This document shows, piece after piece, positions 8,163 through 17,017 of a stretch of 64,000 nt of DNA. The position numbers and the translations under genes are program-made. Position 1 is the stretch's first letter; the number at the start of each line of letters is the position of its first letter. The DNA comes from JAQVEM01 sp964595565 (GTDB taxonomy: Bacteria > Actinomycetota > Humimicrobiia > Humimicrobiales > Humimicrobiaceae): contig CAZQQX010000004.1 in the NCBI GenBank assembly GCA_964595565.1, forward strand, positions 1 through 64,000, read 5' to 3'. A model generated the notes under the pieces. The model had not been told where the DNA came from. It did no database searches and saw only the letters and a program-made list of their open reading frames with translations.

Positions 8163-9176
8163 ATGAAAATATATTCAATATATGATGTTGCAAAAAAGGC
8201 CGGTGTAGGAATTGGCACTGTATCCAGAGTTATAAATAACAGTAAGCATGTCAAGAACTCAACAAGAATAAAAGTTCAAGAAGTAATAAAAGAACTGGAT
8301 TATAAACCAGATTTTTTTGCCAGAAACCTGGTAAAGAAATCCAGCAAGACTATAGGTCTTTTAATTCCTGACATAATAAACCCTGTCTTTCCTGAAATGG
8401 CTAAAGGAGTAAGTGATAAGGCTTTTTTAAGTGGTTACACGGTTTTTCTGGGTAATACCGACGAATCAATTGAAAAGGAAATCAAACTGGTAAACCAACT
8501 AATAGATAAAAAAGTAGATGGAATCATTTTTATTTCTACTGAAATGTGTAATAAAGGTGGGAATTATGCACATTATACCTACCTGATGGAAAAAAATATT
8601 CCGACAGTTCTCATAAATGGTTCTATTAAAAGTATAGATATTCCTTTTGTTCGGATAAACGAACTAAAGTCTGGATATATCGCAACAAAACATATGATAA
8701 AAAAAGGTTTAAGAAAAATAGCATTTCTGGGTGGGCCAGAAAATTCCATACCGACCACGGATAAGCTTAAGGGTTATGAAAAAGTTTTCAGAGAATTCAA
8801 TCTGACCATTGATAAAAAATACATAATTCTGGATAAACATGAAATAAAAAATGGTTTTAAAAATACAACCAGCTTATTAAATATGAAAGAAAAACCAGAA
8901 GGAATAATAACAGTTAGCGACGCCCTGGCAATTGAAGCTATAAAAGCTGCCCGCGCAGAAAATATTAGTATTCCGGGCAACCTTAAAATCATTGGATTTG
9001 ATGACATTAAATTTTCTGCATCTTTTTCACCTTCTATCACCACAATAGCCCAACCTAAATACAAAATGGGAACTATGGCGCTTGATATGTTAATTCATCT
9101 TATAGAAAAAAAAGTATTGCCTGAAAGAAGAGTTATGATTGAACCAAGGCTGATATTAAGAGAATCCTGTCCCTGA
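8163..9176 (+). CDS. LacI-family transcriptional repressor of the sucrose operon
   Basis: A 337-residue LacI/GalR-type regulator. Residues about 4-50 form the helix-turn-helix and hinge (YDVAKKAGVGIGTVSRVIN), followed by a periplasmic-binding-protein-like effector domain with a typical C-terminal GFDDIKFSASFSPSITTI segment. It is divergent from the sucrose transporter operon and two LacI-type palindromes lie between the two starts, so it most likely represses both the operon and itself until a sugar binds. The purine-rich AGGGAG site is rather far (about 14 bases) from the ATG, but no better start is present. Confidence 0.93.
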   Translation: MKIYSIYDVAKKAGVGIGTVSRVINNSKHVKNSTRIKVQEVIKELDYKPDFFARNLVKKSSKTIGLLIPDIINPVFPEMAKGVSDKAFLSGYTVFLGNTDESIEKEIKLVNQLIDKKVDGIIFISTEMCNKGGNYAHYTYLMEKNIPTVLINGSIKSIDIPFVRINELKSGYIATKHMIKKGLRKIAFLGGPENSIPTTDKLKGYEKVFREFNLTIDKKYIILDKHEIKNGFKNTTSLLNMKEKPEGIITVSDALAIEAIKAARAENISIPGNLKIIGFDDIKFSASFSPSITTIAQPKYKMGTMALDMLIHLIEKKVLPERRVMIEPRLILRESCP

Positions 9177-9283
9177 CAGAATGTTTTTATAAGTTGATTG
9201 ATTAAACCAATTTATCAATCCCCTGATAAAGATACTTTAATTTATTAATATCTGTACTTAAAAAATAAATAATTCAAGGACGG

Positions 9284-10276
9284 TTAAGCCCCGCGTAATA
9301 CATTAATTATACCTTCTTTAATCCTATCAATTCCCGGTATCATCTCCTGCTCCAGAACAAGACTATAAGGAACCGGGCAGTTTCTTCCGGCTACCCTGGT
9401 TATAGGAGCATCAAGATAGTCAAATCCTTTTTCTACCACCTGTGATACTACTTCTCCCATATAACCTCCAAAGATGGGTGCTTCTTCTACACACATAAGC
9501 CTTCCGGTTTTTTTAACTGAATTTAGCACCGTATCTATATCAAGAGGTCGTAGCGTTCTCAAATCCACTACTTCACATTTTATATTTTGTTCTTCTTCAA
9601 GTATCTGTGCGACTTCAAGTGATTTCTGTACCATAAAAGAAGTAGCAACTATACTTATGTCTGTACCTTCCCTTTTTACGTCTGCCACTCCAAGTTCTAT
9701 TTCATAAATATCTTCCGGTACATCCTGTATATACTTCTTATTTTTATAAAGGAGCTTATGCTCTATAAAAATAACCGGGTTATTATCGTTAATTGACGCG
9801 ATAAGCAGACCTTTCGCATCATACGGACATGAGGGCATAACAACCTTTAGCCCCGGTATCTGGGTAAAAAGACCCTCAAGGCTCTGGGAATGCTGTGCTG
9901 CGGCACCCGTTCCTCCACCGCCTGCCGCTCTTATCACAAGAGGAACTTCTGCTTTTCCACCATACATATATCTTATTTTTGCAGCCTGATTTATAATCTG
10001 CTCTGCGGATAAAATTATAAAATCTGAAAACATAATTTCGACTATTGGCCTCATACCTGTGATAGCGCTTCCAATACCAATACCCACCTGCCCTGCCTCA
10101 GATATAGGAGCATTTCTGATTCTTTCCTTCCCGAATTCCTCATACATCCCTACTGTTACACCAAATCCTCCTCCATATTCTGCAATATCTTCACCTATAA
10201 TGTAGACATCACTATTTTTTCTCATTACCTGCTGCATTGCTTCTCTTATAGCTTCCTGGTAAGTTATCTCTCTCAT
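9284..10276 (-). CDS. 2-oxoacid (pyruvate/acetoin) dehydrogenase E1 component, beta subunit
   Basis: Beta subunit of a thiamine-diphosphate E1 dehydrogenase, 330 residues, the normal length. It has the N-terminal ITYQEAIREAM segment, the GEDIAEYGG loop and the C-terminal transketolase-C domain. It forms an alpha2beta2 E1 with the gene just upstream (10345-11373). No E2 lipoyl acyltransferase or E3 gene is adjacent, so the complex must borrow these from elsewhere or E1 works alone as a decarboxylase or ligase. Pyruvate, acetoin and branched-chain substrates cannot be separated from sequence alone. Confidence 0.9.
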   Translation of the reverse strand: MREITYQEAIREAMQQVMRKNSDVYIIGEDIAEYGGGFGVTVGMYEEFGKERIRNAPISEAGQVGIGIGSAITGMRPIVEIMFSDFIILSAEQIINQAAKIRYMYGGKAEVPLVIRAAGGGGTGAAAQHSQSLEGLFTQIPGLKVVMPSCPYDAKGLLIASINDNNPVIFIEHKLLYKNKKYIQDVPEDIYEIELGVADVKREGTDISIVATSFMVQKSLEVAQILEEEQNIKCEVVDLRTLRPLDIDTVLNSVKKTGRLMCVEEAPIFGGYMGEVVSQVVEKGFDYLDAPITRVAGRNCPVPYSLVLEQEMIPGIDRIKEGIINVLRGA

Positions 10277-10344
10277 CTCTTGTAAATATCTCCTTTAGCT
10301 TAATGAATTTTATAAAATGTCAAATTATCCGGATATAAATCTTC

Positions 10345-11373
10345 TCATGCATAAACATCCTCTTCAACTTCTGACTTATCCGGAGAATGACTTTCTTTCG
10401 CAAATTCTGTTGCTTCTTTTATTTGTTCCTCTACTTCTTTTTCAAGTTCCTCATTCTCTTTTTCAGTTAATAACCCCTCTTCCATAAGAACTCTCTTATA
10501 AGCGGCAATAGGGTCCTTTTTCATCCACGATTTAACTTCTTCCTTACTCCTGTAAACCTGCGCGTCACTCTTGGAATGGCCTTTCCATCTATAAGTCAGG
10601 CTTTCAATCAATACCGGGCCTTTCCCTGCCCTGCTCTCATCAGCGAAGTGCGAAACAGTGTTGAATACCTCAATGAGACTATTGCCATCAATTGTTAACC
10701 CTTCTACGCCGTATGCAGTTTTTCTTTCCGATATTTTTTCAATATTAAATGCCTCTTTTTTAGGCATTGACATTGCATATACATTATTTTCACAGAGGTA
10801 TATAACCGGCAGGCTCCAGATGGAAGCCATGTTCAAAGTCTCATGGAAAATACCGGTATTAGCTGCTCCGTCTCCGAAAAAGCATACAACGACCCTGCCA
10901 TTTTTCTTTAACTTGCAGGTAAGCGCAGCACCTGTTGCTATACCCATGCTACCACCTACAATTCCGTTCGCACCAAGATTACCTGTACTTAAATCCGCAA
11001 TATGCATTGAGCCGCCTTTCCCCTTGCAGTACCCTGTTTCCTTGCCCAGCAGTTCTGCCATCATTATATTCAGGTCTGCACCCTTTGCTATACAATGGCC
11101 ATGCCCCCTGTGAGTAGAAGTAATATAATCATTTTTGCCAATAGCATAAATAGAACCTACTGCTGTTGCTTCTTCACCAATATAAAGATGGCATGTACCG
11201 TGAATTTCACCTCTTATAATAAATTGCTCGGTTTGATATTCAAAGTTTCTTATCTGATACATTTTTTTTAGCATTTCAATTTTTATATTCTCATTTAAGT
11301 ATTTGAATTTATTTTCTATCTTATATCCACCTATATCCATATACTTACTTTTTTTATCAACATTCTTTTTCAT
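10345..11373 (-). CDS. 2-oxoacid (pyruvate/acetoin) dehydrogenase E1 component, alpha subunit
   Basis: Alpha subunit of a thiamine-diphosphate E1, 342 residues. The TPP-binding motif runs GDGAANTGIFHE...NN at about residues 168-198, and the phosphorylation-loop region follows with YRWKGHSKSD. It is placed 68 bases ahead of the beta subunit gene and 125 bases after a SorC-type regulator in the same orientation, so all three are probably one transcription unit. The N-terminus is about 20 residues longer than in short relatives and rich in Lys. Confidence 0.9.
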   Translation of the reverse strand: MKKNVDKKSKYMDIGGYKIENKFKYLNENIKIEMLKKMYQIRNFEYQTEQFIIRGEIHGTCHLYIGEEATAVGSIYAIGKNDYITSTHRGHGHCIAKGADLNIMMAELLGKETGYCKGKGGSMHIADLSTGNLGANGIVGGSMGIATGAALTCKLKKNGRVVVCFFGDGAANTGIFHETLNMASIWSLPVIYLCENNVYAMSMPKKEAFNIEKISERKTAYGVEGLTIDGNSLIEVFNTVSHFADESRAGKGPVLIESLTYRWKGHSKSDAQVYRSKEEVKSWMKKDPIAAYKRVLMEEGLLTEKENEELEKEVEEQIKEATEFAKESHSPDKSEVEEDVYA

Positions 11374-11498
11374 TCAAACCCCGCTATCTAAAAAAATATT
11401 TAATAATTGTTATTTTTTTTTAAATTTTTAACAGTTTATAAATTTAATTTTAACTTACCTTTTACAGTCACTATACACTTCTAAAATATCTTTAATTT

Positions 11499-12443
11499 TT
11501 AGAAAGATTCAACTATGCCCCTGGCTGTATTTTCATCAGTTAATAAAATATTTATAATTCCACCACGCAACGCGCCCAGAATAACCTTTAATTTCCTACT
11601 TCCAAATCCCACCCCGATTACATTTTCTATCTCTTTAATTTTTTCAATAGGAGTGGTTATAATTCTTTCATTGATTTTACCCTGGATTTGTTTTCCGTTT
11701 TCATCTATAAATATCAGGTTAATATCACCTACAACCCCCAGACTATTCAGATAGTCAAATTCTTCAACCTTAAAATTTCCCGTCTTAATTAATGTAGACT
11801 GAGGACCTATGTCACTCATACCCACCATGGCTGTACTTACTTTGCCGGACATATCTATTATCTCTCTTGCATTGCTATCATTTTCTATAATCTCCTTAGC
11901 TTCACTGCTATCAAGTATTGCAGGGGAATTAATTACATAACTAATCCCACCAAATTTATTTGCCAGTGTCCTGGCCACTGAATTTGTATGAATTCCTGTA
12001 CCAACTCTTCCAATACCTCCAATCAGTGGTACCACTTTTATATCAACCTTCATTTCAAAATCCAGGTAATCTGCTATTGACTTAAGGGAAGTTCCCCATC
12101 CAATACCAAAATAATCTCCATCTTTTATTATTCTTTTGAGCACGTCTGCCAGTGCACCGGCCATATCTCTCAGAATATCTTCTCTTCTGTCATGTGAAGC
12201 CACAACAATGCATTCTTTTAACTTATACCTTTTTTCTATTTTGTATTCTATATCAGTATAATCCTCCTGTGGCGAATTAATCTTAATTTCAACTATTCTT
12301 TCCTGCCGTGCTTTATCAAGATATCTGGAAACTTTTGTTCTGGATATGTTTAAATTATCTGCAATCTCCTGTTGTGTCAGATTCCCGAGGTAGTAAAGTC
12401 TCGCTATTTTAGATATAAATTTTTTATCTTCAACTAATTTCAT
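11499..12443 (-). CDS. SorC/DeoR-type sugar-binding transcriptional regulator
   Basis: SorC-family regulator: N-terminal helix-turn-helix (LTQQEIADNLNISRTKVSRYL) and a C-terminal sugar-phosphate-binding domain of the DeoR-C/SorC type (GIGWGTSLKSIA, VVPLIGGIG). I choose the ATG at 12443 (about 314 residues). The longer TTG-started frame to 12500 would run through a good -10 box and two operator-like repeats, so those 19 codons are almost certainly untranslated promoter DNA. It precedes the E1 alpha/beta genes. Similar TGAACA half-sites at the promoter of the Rbs-type operon near 20.2 kb hint that it also controls that system. The effector is probably a phosphorylated sugar, as usual in this family. 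Confidence 0.9.
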   Translation of the reverse strand: MKLVEDKKFISKIARLYYLGNLTQQEIADNLNISRTKVSRYLDKARQERIVEIKINSPQEDYTDIEYKIEKRYKLKECIVVASHDRREDILRDMAGALADVLKRIIKDGDYFGIGWGTSLKSIADYLDFEMKVDIKVVPLIGGIGRVGTGIHTNSVARTLANKFGGISYVINSPAILDSSEAKEIIENDSNAREIIDMSGKVSTAMVGMSDIGPQSTLIKTGNFKVEEFDYLNSLGVVGDINLIFIDENGKQIQGKINERIITTPIEKIKEIENVIGVGFGSRKLKVILGALRGGIINILLTDENTARGIVESF

Positions 12444-12458
12444 ATTTTTCTTAATTAT

Positions 12459-12489
12459 GAACAATTGTTTATCAAATGAACAACTGTTT
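12459..12489 (-). promoter_or_regulatory. Paired operator repeats of the SorC-type regulator
   Basis: Two near-identical 12-mers, GAACAATTGTTT (12459-12470) and GAACAACTGTTT (12478-12489), each a palindrome around AACA..TGTT, repeated at a 19-base interval. They cover the expected transcription start, which fits negative autoregulation. Confidence 0.65.
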
Positions 12490-12491
12490 AA

Positions 12492-12519
12492 ATTATACAA
12501 AAAAAAAATTAATAGTCAA
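12492..12519 (-). promoter_or_regulatory. Predicted promoter of the SorC-type regulator operon
   Basis: On the minus strand TTGACT (12519-12514), a 16-base spacer and a perfect TATAAT (12497-12492). The same TTGACT-N16 layout occurs before the lacI-type gene and before bioY. Confidence 0.7.
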
Positions 12520-12773
12520 ATAAACATATTGCTTTATTTCCCCGGCCGGCATACTCTGAACCCTGAATGCTGGTAACAGGTATATATATTAAACCGTAAT
12601 CAAATAAAAATTCAAAAAAGCCGGTATAAATAACAAAATCAGTTTGCTCATTCCGGAAACCCGTGAAACTCTCTCCAGAGCAATTTAAAATCCTGCAACC
12701 TTAAATTAATTGAAAAAAGCGGTTCGTTAATGTAGAATTTGACCAATTGATAGATTTTTGGGTGCTGTCGGAA
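12509..12773 (-). pseudogene. Frame-disrupted coding remnant, unknown family
   Basis: The 377-base gap between the SorC promoter and the epimerase gene holds two protein-like minus-strand frames that join only through a frameshift. The first (12773-12648, 41 codons) includes YINEPLFSINLRLQDFK and LLWREFHGFPE. The second (open from 12700, stop at 12509) includes EQTDFVIYTGFFEFLFDYGL, IYIPVTSIQGSEYAGRG and NKAICLFDY. The composition is coding-like, with aromatic and Gly residues and few Lys/Asn runs, but neither has a start codon with a ribosome site. I do not recognise the family. A hairpin CGGAATTA/TAATTCCG (12769-12776 with 12786-12793) lies at its 5' end. It may be a decayed gene, or a small intact gene with a sequencing frameshift. 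Confidence 0.4.
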
Positions 12774-12877
12774 TTACTCTTTAGATAATTCCGTAACCGG
12801 TTTTTGGATGAAACTGGATATGTAATTATATTATCATGCAATAAAAATATTAACAGACTGCATTTAGAGATAGGCTG

Positions 12878-13519
12878 ATGGTAAAAAAATTCGCATCGCT
12901 TCTTTCAGCAGATGCTTCAAATTATGAAGAAATTATAAAAAAATTAGAAAGAGAAAAATTTGACGGTTTTCACTTTGATGTCTTAGACGGTCATTTTGTA
13001 AAAAACTTCGCTTTTAGCGCATGGGTCATAAAATCCCTTAGAAAACTTACTAAACTCCCTTTTAATGCCCATCTGGAAATAGAGAACCCTGGAATATACC
13101 TTGATATGTTTATAGAAGCAGGCTGCAATATCATTACCGTGCATCCTCAAACATGCAAAAAAGTTGAGAGGGAGCTCAGATATATAAGAACCAAAAACGC
13201 TCTATCCTCTGTGGCAATTGATCCTGATATAAAAATTGATTATATAAAGAATTACCTTTCACTAATTGACAATATTATTATAATGAGCGTTTACCCCGGT
13301 TTTGGCGAACAAAAATTCATCGGTACGTCTCTTCAAAAGATAAGAAAAACTAAAAAGATGATTGAGGAAAATAATCTTAATATATCAATCTCTGTAGACG
13401 GCGCTATAGATGAAAATACCTCAAAAAAAGTTGTAGAATGCGGTGCGGATATTCTTATTTACGGGTCAAGTTTATTTAAAGATAAAAAAATACACTCAGC
13501 TAAGAGTCCACCCGGGTAA
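12878..13519 (+). CDS. Ribulose-phosphate 3-epimerase-like protein (divergent)
   Basis: TIM-barrel epimerase of the RPE family, 213 residues. Recognisable motifs are LLSADASN near residues 8-15, HFDVLDGHFVKN (metal ligands His and Asp), MSVYPGFGEQKF, the second catalytic Asp in SVDGAID and the phosphate-binding GSSLFK. Two usually conserved spots differ: the HLM segment reads HLE, and the HxE motif reads HPQ. That points to a paralogue acting on another ketose phosphate (compare allulose-6-phosphate epimerase) rather than the housekeeping enzyme. It faces the FGGY kinase gene convergently, and probably handles the ketose-phosphate made by that kinase. The ribosome site AGG is weak. Confidence 0.82.
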   Translation: MVKKFASLLSADASNYEEIIKKLEREKFDGFHFDVLDGHFVKNFAFSAWVIKSLRKLTKLPFNAHLEIENPGIYLDMFIEAGCNIITVHPQTCKKVERELRYIRTKNALSSVAIDPDIKIDYIKNYLSLIDNIIIMSVYPGFGEQKFIGTSLQKIRKTKKMIEENNLNISISVDGAIDENTSKKVVECGADILIYGSSLFKDKKIHSAKSPPG

Positions 13520-13600
13520 GAGCATGTAATATATAACCTCAATTATCTAAAGGACTGCATTTGTTACCCCGGGCCTCTATATCATAAGTATATATGAATA

Positions 13601-15133
13601 TCATCCAGCCGTATTTATATCAAAACTACCGAGATATTTTAAAAATTTACGGACCGCCGGATATAATTCCTTATACACTCTGGTAAAAAATTCACTATAG
13701 ATTGATGACTTTGAACTGTCGGGGACAAATGATTTTTTTATTCTGCACATCTTGCTTACCGCGGAATCAATATTTTCATATATTTTAAGACCATAAGCAG
13801 CCATAATGGCAGCGCCCAGTGCTGTGTTCTCCGTAGTATCGGATATATTTATTTTTTTACCTATTACATCGGCAATTATCTGGGACCAGTTACTGGATGC
13901 GGCTCCACCGCCTCCAATATTTATCAAAGAAATCTCCACATTGTTATTTTTTTCATAGGTATCAATAATAAGCTTTATTTCAAAAGCAATTCCCTCCAGA
14001 ATAGATTTATAAAAATGTAATTTTGTATGTATGTCCGACCAGCCCAGAGTTGCTCCTCTGGTACCGGGGTCATTGTACGGTGTCATGCAACCCCTCCAGT
14101 AAGGAATGGTTATCAGCCCATTAGAACATGGGGGTATGACACTTATTTCGCGGTCAAGTCTATCTTCAGCAGATTCATTTCGCTTTTCCCTGTATACGCC
14201 GTCAATATTTTTAATGAACCAGGATACAGTATTCGCTGCTGATATAATGACAGACTCATGGATATACATCCCCTCAATGCAGGACACCAGGGTCCTGCTC
14301 CCGCTCTTTAAATCAATCCTGGTCCCATAAATGCCACAGGTTCCGCTTGTTCCAATACCTATGGCCATTTGCGATTCTTTTGCCACACCCATACCGGTAA
14401 CAAATACCTGGCCGTCTCCCCCTGCAAGAAAAACAGGGATACCCCTGCAGAGACCTGTTAATTTAGAAGCTTCTTTAGTGACCTGTCCGGCTCTAAAGCC
14501 AGCCGGCTTCACATCAAAAAGCTGGCCATGACTCAGGCCGCTAACAGATACCAGCTCATCGGACCATTTACCATCTCTGATATCATACAGGCCGGTTGTA
14601 TCTGCACCGGCAGCCGAATCAATTGTGTTTCCAGTAAGTTTGTGGTTTATGTAAGCACCAACAGTAAAAACTTTGTTTATTTTTTTAAAAATATGGGGTT
14701 CATTATTTCTTATCCACTTAATCTTCATTATGGATGGAATTGTGTTAAGGAACTTGCCGGTAATGCTGTAGAATTTACTATCTGATATTAATTCTGCTAC
14801 CTCTTTTGCTTCAACCTTTGCACGCTGGTCCATCCAGGTGATAGCGGGCCTGAGAGGTTTAAAATTTGAATCAACAACTACAAATGTTTCCCGCTGGTAC
14901 GCCAGTGCCAGGCCGACAATTTGTTTTAAATCTATAGTGCCTGTTAATAATTTCAGTACTGAACAGAGAGAACGCCACCAGTCCTCTGCGTTCTGTTCTG
15001 CCCATCCCGGCCTTAACTGTTTTAGAGGAATATCTTCTTTCGCAGAGGTAATAACCTTACCCTTAAAATCAAATACCACAACTTTAGTTGATTGTGTTCC
15101 AAAATCAATTCCCAGTAGATAATTTTGTTTCAT
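13601..15133 (-). CDS. FGGY-family carbohydrate kinase (ketose kinase)
   Basis: A 510-residue FGGY kinase with the actin-like ATPase fold. The N-terminal phosphate-binding loop is GIDFGTQSTKVVVFD, the substrate lobe has LAYQRETFVVVD and ITWMDQRA, and the C-terminal lobe has GGDGQ and the adenosine motif NIGGGGAASSNWSQIIADV. It lacks the LTGQMHG signature of true xylulokinase, which is present in the second kinase at 21.8-23.3 kb, so its substrate is different, perhaps ribulose, L-xylulose or a tetrulose. It is the last gene of the importer-SDR-kinase operon: the SDR would make the ketose and this kinase would phosphorylate it. Confidence 0.88.
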   Translation of the reverse strand: MKQNYLLGIDFGTQSTKVVVFDFKGKVITSAKEDIPLKQLRPGWAEQNAEDWWRSLCSVLKLLTGTIDLKQIVGLALAYQRETFVVVDSNFKPLRPAITWMDQRAKVEAKEVAELISDSKFYSITGKFLNTIPSIMKIKWIRNNEPHIFKKINKVFTVGAYINHKLTGNTIDSAAGADTTGLYDIRDGKWSDELVSVSGLSHGQLFDVKPAGFRAGQVTKEASKLTGLCRGIPVFLAGGDGQVFVTGMGVAKESQMAIGIGTSGTCGIYGTRIDLKSGSRTLVSCIEGMYIHESVIISAANTVSWFIKNIDGVYREKRNESAEDRLDREISVIPPCSNGLITIPYWRGCMTPYNDPGTRGATLGWSDIHTKLHFYKSILEGIAFEIKLIIDTYEKNNNVEISLINIGGGGAASSNWSQIIADVIGKKINISDTTENTALGAAIMAAYGLKIYENIDSAVSKMCRIKKSFVPDSSKSSIYSEFFTRVYKELYPAVRKFLKYLGSFDINTAG

Positions 15134-15167
15134 GCCTTATACCTGATTAATTTGTTTAAATGCCAAT

Positions 15168-15968
15168 CTAACCTAAAAAAGTTCTGCCTCCATCAATCAG
15201 TATGGTCTCTCCAGTAATATAGTCTGACATTTGACTCAGTAAAAACAGTACAACATTTGCAATATCTTCTACTCTTCCCAGTCTCTTCAGAGGTATATGT
15301 TCTTCCTTTCTGACAATTTCATCTTTGCTGAATACACTTTCCAGCATCTCGGTGCGGATATTTCTCGGAGCAACAGCATTTACCCGTATATTATAAATAG
15401 AGAGCTCACGTGCCAGTGCTCTGGTTAAGCTTATTATTCCTCCTTTTGCTGCAACATAAGCCGAACATCCCCCGGTTCCTGTTATCGTAGAGCCGGATGA
15501 AAACATTACAATACCTGAAGATTTATTTTGTTTCAGATATTTAAGTGCTGATTTTGTACATATATAGGAACCTGTTAGATTGACCTCTATTATCTTATTC
15601 CACTTCTCAATTCCTAAACTCTCAAATGGTAATTGGTCTGATATTCCTGCATTATTTACCAGAAAATCAATCCCGCCTAATTTTTCAGCTATCTTATCCA
15701 TACATTTTTCTATTTGGGCTCTATCAGTTACATCCCCCTTAACATAAAGTGCCATGCCGCCTGCTTTCCTGATTTCTTCTGCCGCAGATTCCCCATCAGG
15801 TGTAATATCAATAATACCTATTTTTACTCCAAGTGAAGATAAAAGCAGAGCAGTGGATTTTCCAATTCCTCTTCCTGCACCAGTAATTACTGCTGTTTTC
15901 CCGCTTACCTTAAAGATGGATTTTTCATTTTGATTTAAATTATTAAAATTCTTTTCATTTACAGACAT
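15168..15968 (-). CDS. Short-chain dehydrogenase/reductase (SDR), probable polyol dehydrogenase
   Basis: Classical SDR of 266 residues: NAD(P)-binding TGAGRGIGKS near residues 30-39, NNAG at about 107-110, catalytic Ser in MFSSGS, and the YVAAK catalytic Tyr/Lys pair. The Asp after beta-2 (IGIIDITPD) suggests NAD rather than NADP. It lies between a sugar/polyol ABC importer and an FGGY kinase, with 35 bases to the kinase, so oxidation of an imported polyol to a ketose is the likely job. FabG-like enzymes share this fold; the dedicated fabG is at 43 kb. Confidence 0.87.
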   Translation of the reverse strand: MSVNEKNFNNLNQNEKSIFKVSGKTAVITGAGRGIGKSTALLLSSLGVKIGIIDITPDGESAAEEIRKAGGMALYVKGDVTDRAQIEKCMDKIAEKLGGIDFLVNNAGISDQLPFESLGIEKWNKIIEVNLTGSYICTKSALKYLKQNKSSGIVMFSSGSTITGTGGCSAYVAAKGGIISLTRALARELSIYNIRVNAVAPRNIRTEMLESVFSKDEIVRKEEHIPLKRLGRVEDIANVVLFLLSQMSDYITGETILIDGGRTFLG

Positions 15969-16042
15969 TAAACTATTAATCCCTTTCTCATTTTTTCCAT
16001 ATTAATAATTAATTTATAATGCACTCACTTTTTTATAAATGA

Positions 16043-17017
16043 TTAAATTCCTCTTCTCTTCTGCAGGTGGTCAAATACTACCGCCAGCACAATCAAAATA
16101 CCTATAATAATTTCAAGGACAAAAGGATTAATACCCATAATATTTCCACCATTAGAAATTGTTGCAATAATCATGGTACCAAAAAATGTCCCGAAAACCC
16201 CTCCAATTCCTCCGGTAAGTGATGTGCCTCCCAGGACTGTAGCAGCAATGGCATCAAGTTCATATCCAGTTCCTGCGCTCGGGGACCCTCCGGCAAGCCT
16301 TGCAGTCATAAGAATGCCTGCAATCGCTGAAGTAAAACCACCTAAAGCGTAAACTTTATAGATTGAAGTCCTGATATTTATTCCCGACAACCTCGCAGCC
16401 TCCTGATTGCTACCAATCGCATAAATATTTCGTCCAAACACAGTAAAACGGGCTACAATTACACCGATAGCAATAAGGAACAGCCAGACAATTGCCATAG
16501 CCGGCAGCCCAAAAACTCTAACAACAGCAAAATTAGTAAAACTTACTGGAAGACCAATAATTTTTTTAGCAGATGTTAAAAGCATCGCAATCCCTCTGAA
16601 GACACTCAGTCCCGCTAATGTCACAATGAATGGCGGAACCTTTGCCTCATAGATAATTACACCCATTATGAGCCCCGCAATTGCTCCGGTTGCAAGACTG
16701 ATTATAATGGATAAAAATATCGGAACGCCCGATGTCATCAATCTTGCTGCTACCACACTGCTTAAAGCCAGAACTGAGCCCACAGAAAGATCGATTCCGC
16801 CTGAAATAATAACGAATGTCATACCAATCGCGACCACTCCAATAATAGATGTGGACCTTAAAAGATTGGTAATATTCCCCATGCTTATAAATCTTTTATT
16901 TAATATAGCAAAAGAAATAACTAAAACGATTAATACTAAAAGAATATTCATTTCGTGAAATCTACCTGTAAATATCTTAGTTTTAGCCATCATTTTCTTA
17001 ACTCTATCTTTAATCAT
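16043..17017 (-). CDS. Ribose/polyol-type ABC transporter permease (RbsC family)
   Basis: CUT2-family permease of 324 residues with eight to ten hydrophobic segments and the family signature GGIDLSVGSVLALSSV near residues 70-85 and ALGGFTSAIAGILMTAR later. Its ATG overlaps the stop of the ATPase gene (ATGA), showing coupled translation. It forms a homodimeric channel served by the double-ATPase protein and the binding lipoprotein upstream. Confidence 0.93.
   Translation of the reverse strand: MIKDRVKKMMAKTKIFTGRFHEMNILLVLIVLVISFAILNKRFISMGNITNLLRSTSIIGVVAIGMTFVIISGGIDLSVGSVLALSSVVAARLMTSGVPIFLSIIISLATGAIAGLIMGVIIYEAKVPPFIVTLAGLSVFRGIAMLLTSAKKIIGLPVSFTNFAVVRVFGLPAMAIVWLFLIAIGVIVARFTVFGRNIYAIGSNQEAARLSGINIRTSIYKVYALGGFTSAIAGILMTARLAGGSPSAGTGYELDAIAATVLGGTSLTGGIGGVFGTFFGTMIIATISNGGNIMGINPFVLEIIIGILIVLAVVFDHLQKRRGI

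Noticed and set aside
9177..9283. GATTGAT/ATCAATC inverted repeat after the lacI-type gene
   Set aside because: Seven weak A/T-rich pairs with an 11-base loop and no T-run; not supported as terminator.
13508..13580. CCCGGGTAA and TTACCCCGGG between epimerase and kinase genes
   Set aside because: Imperfect pairing with a bulge and a loop of about 50 bases; not a convincing bidirectional terminator.
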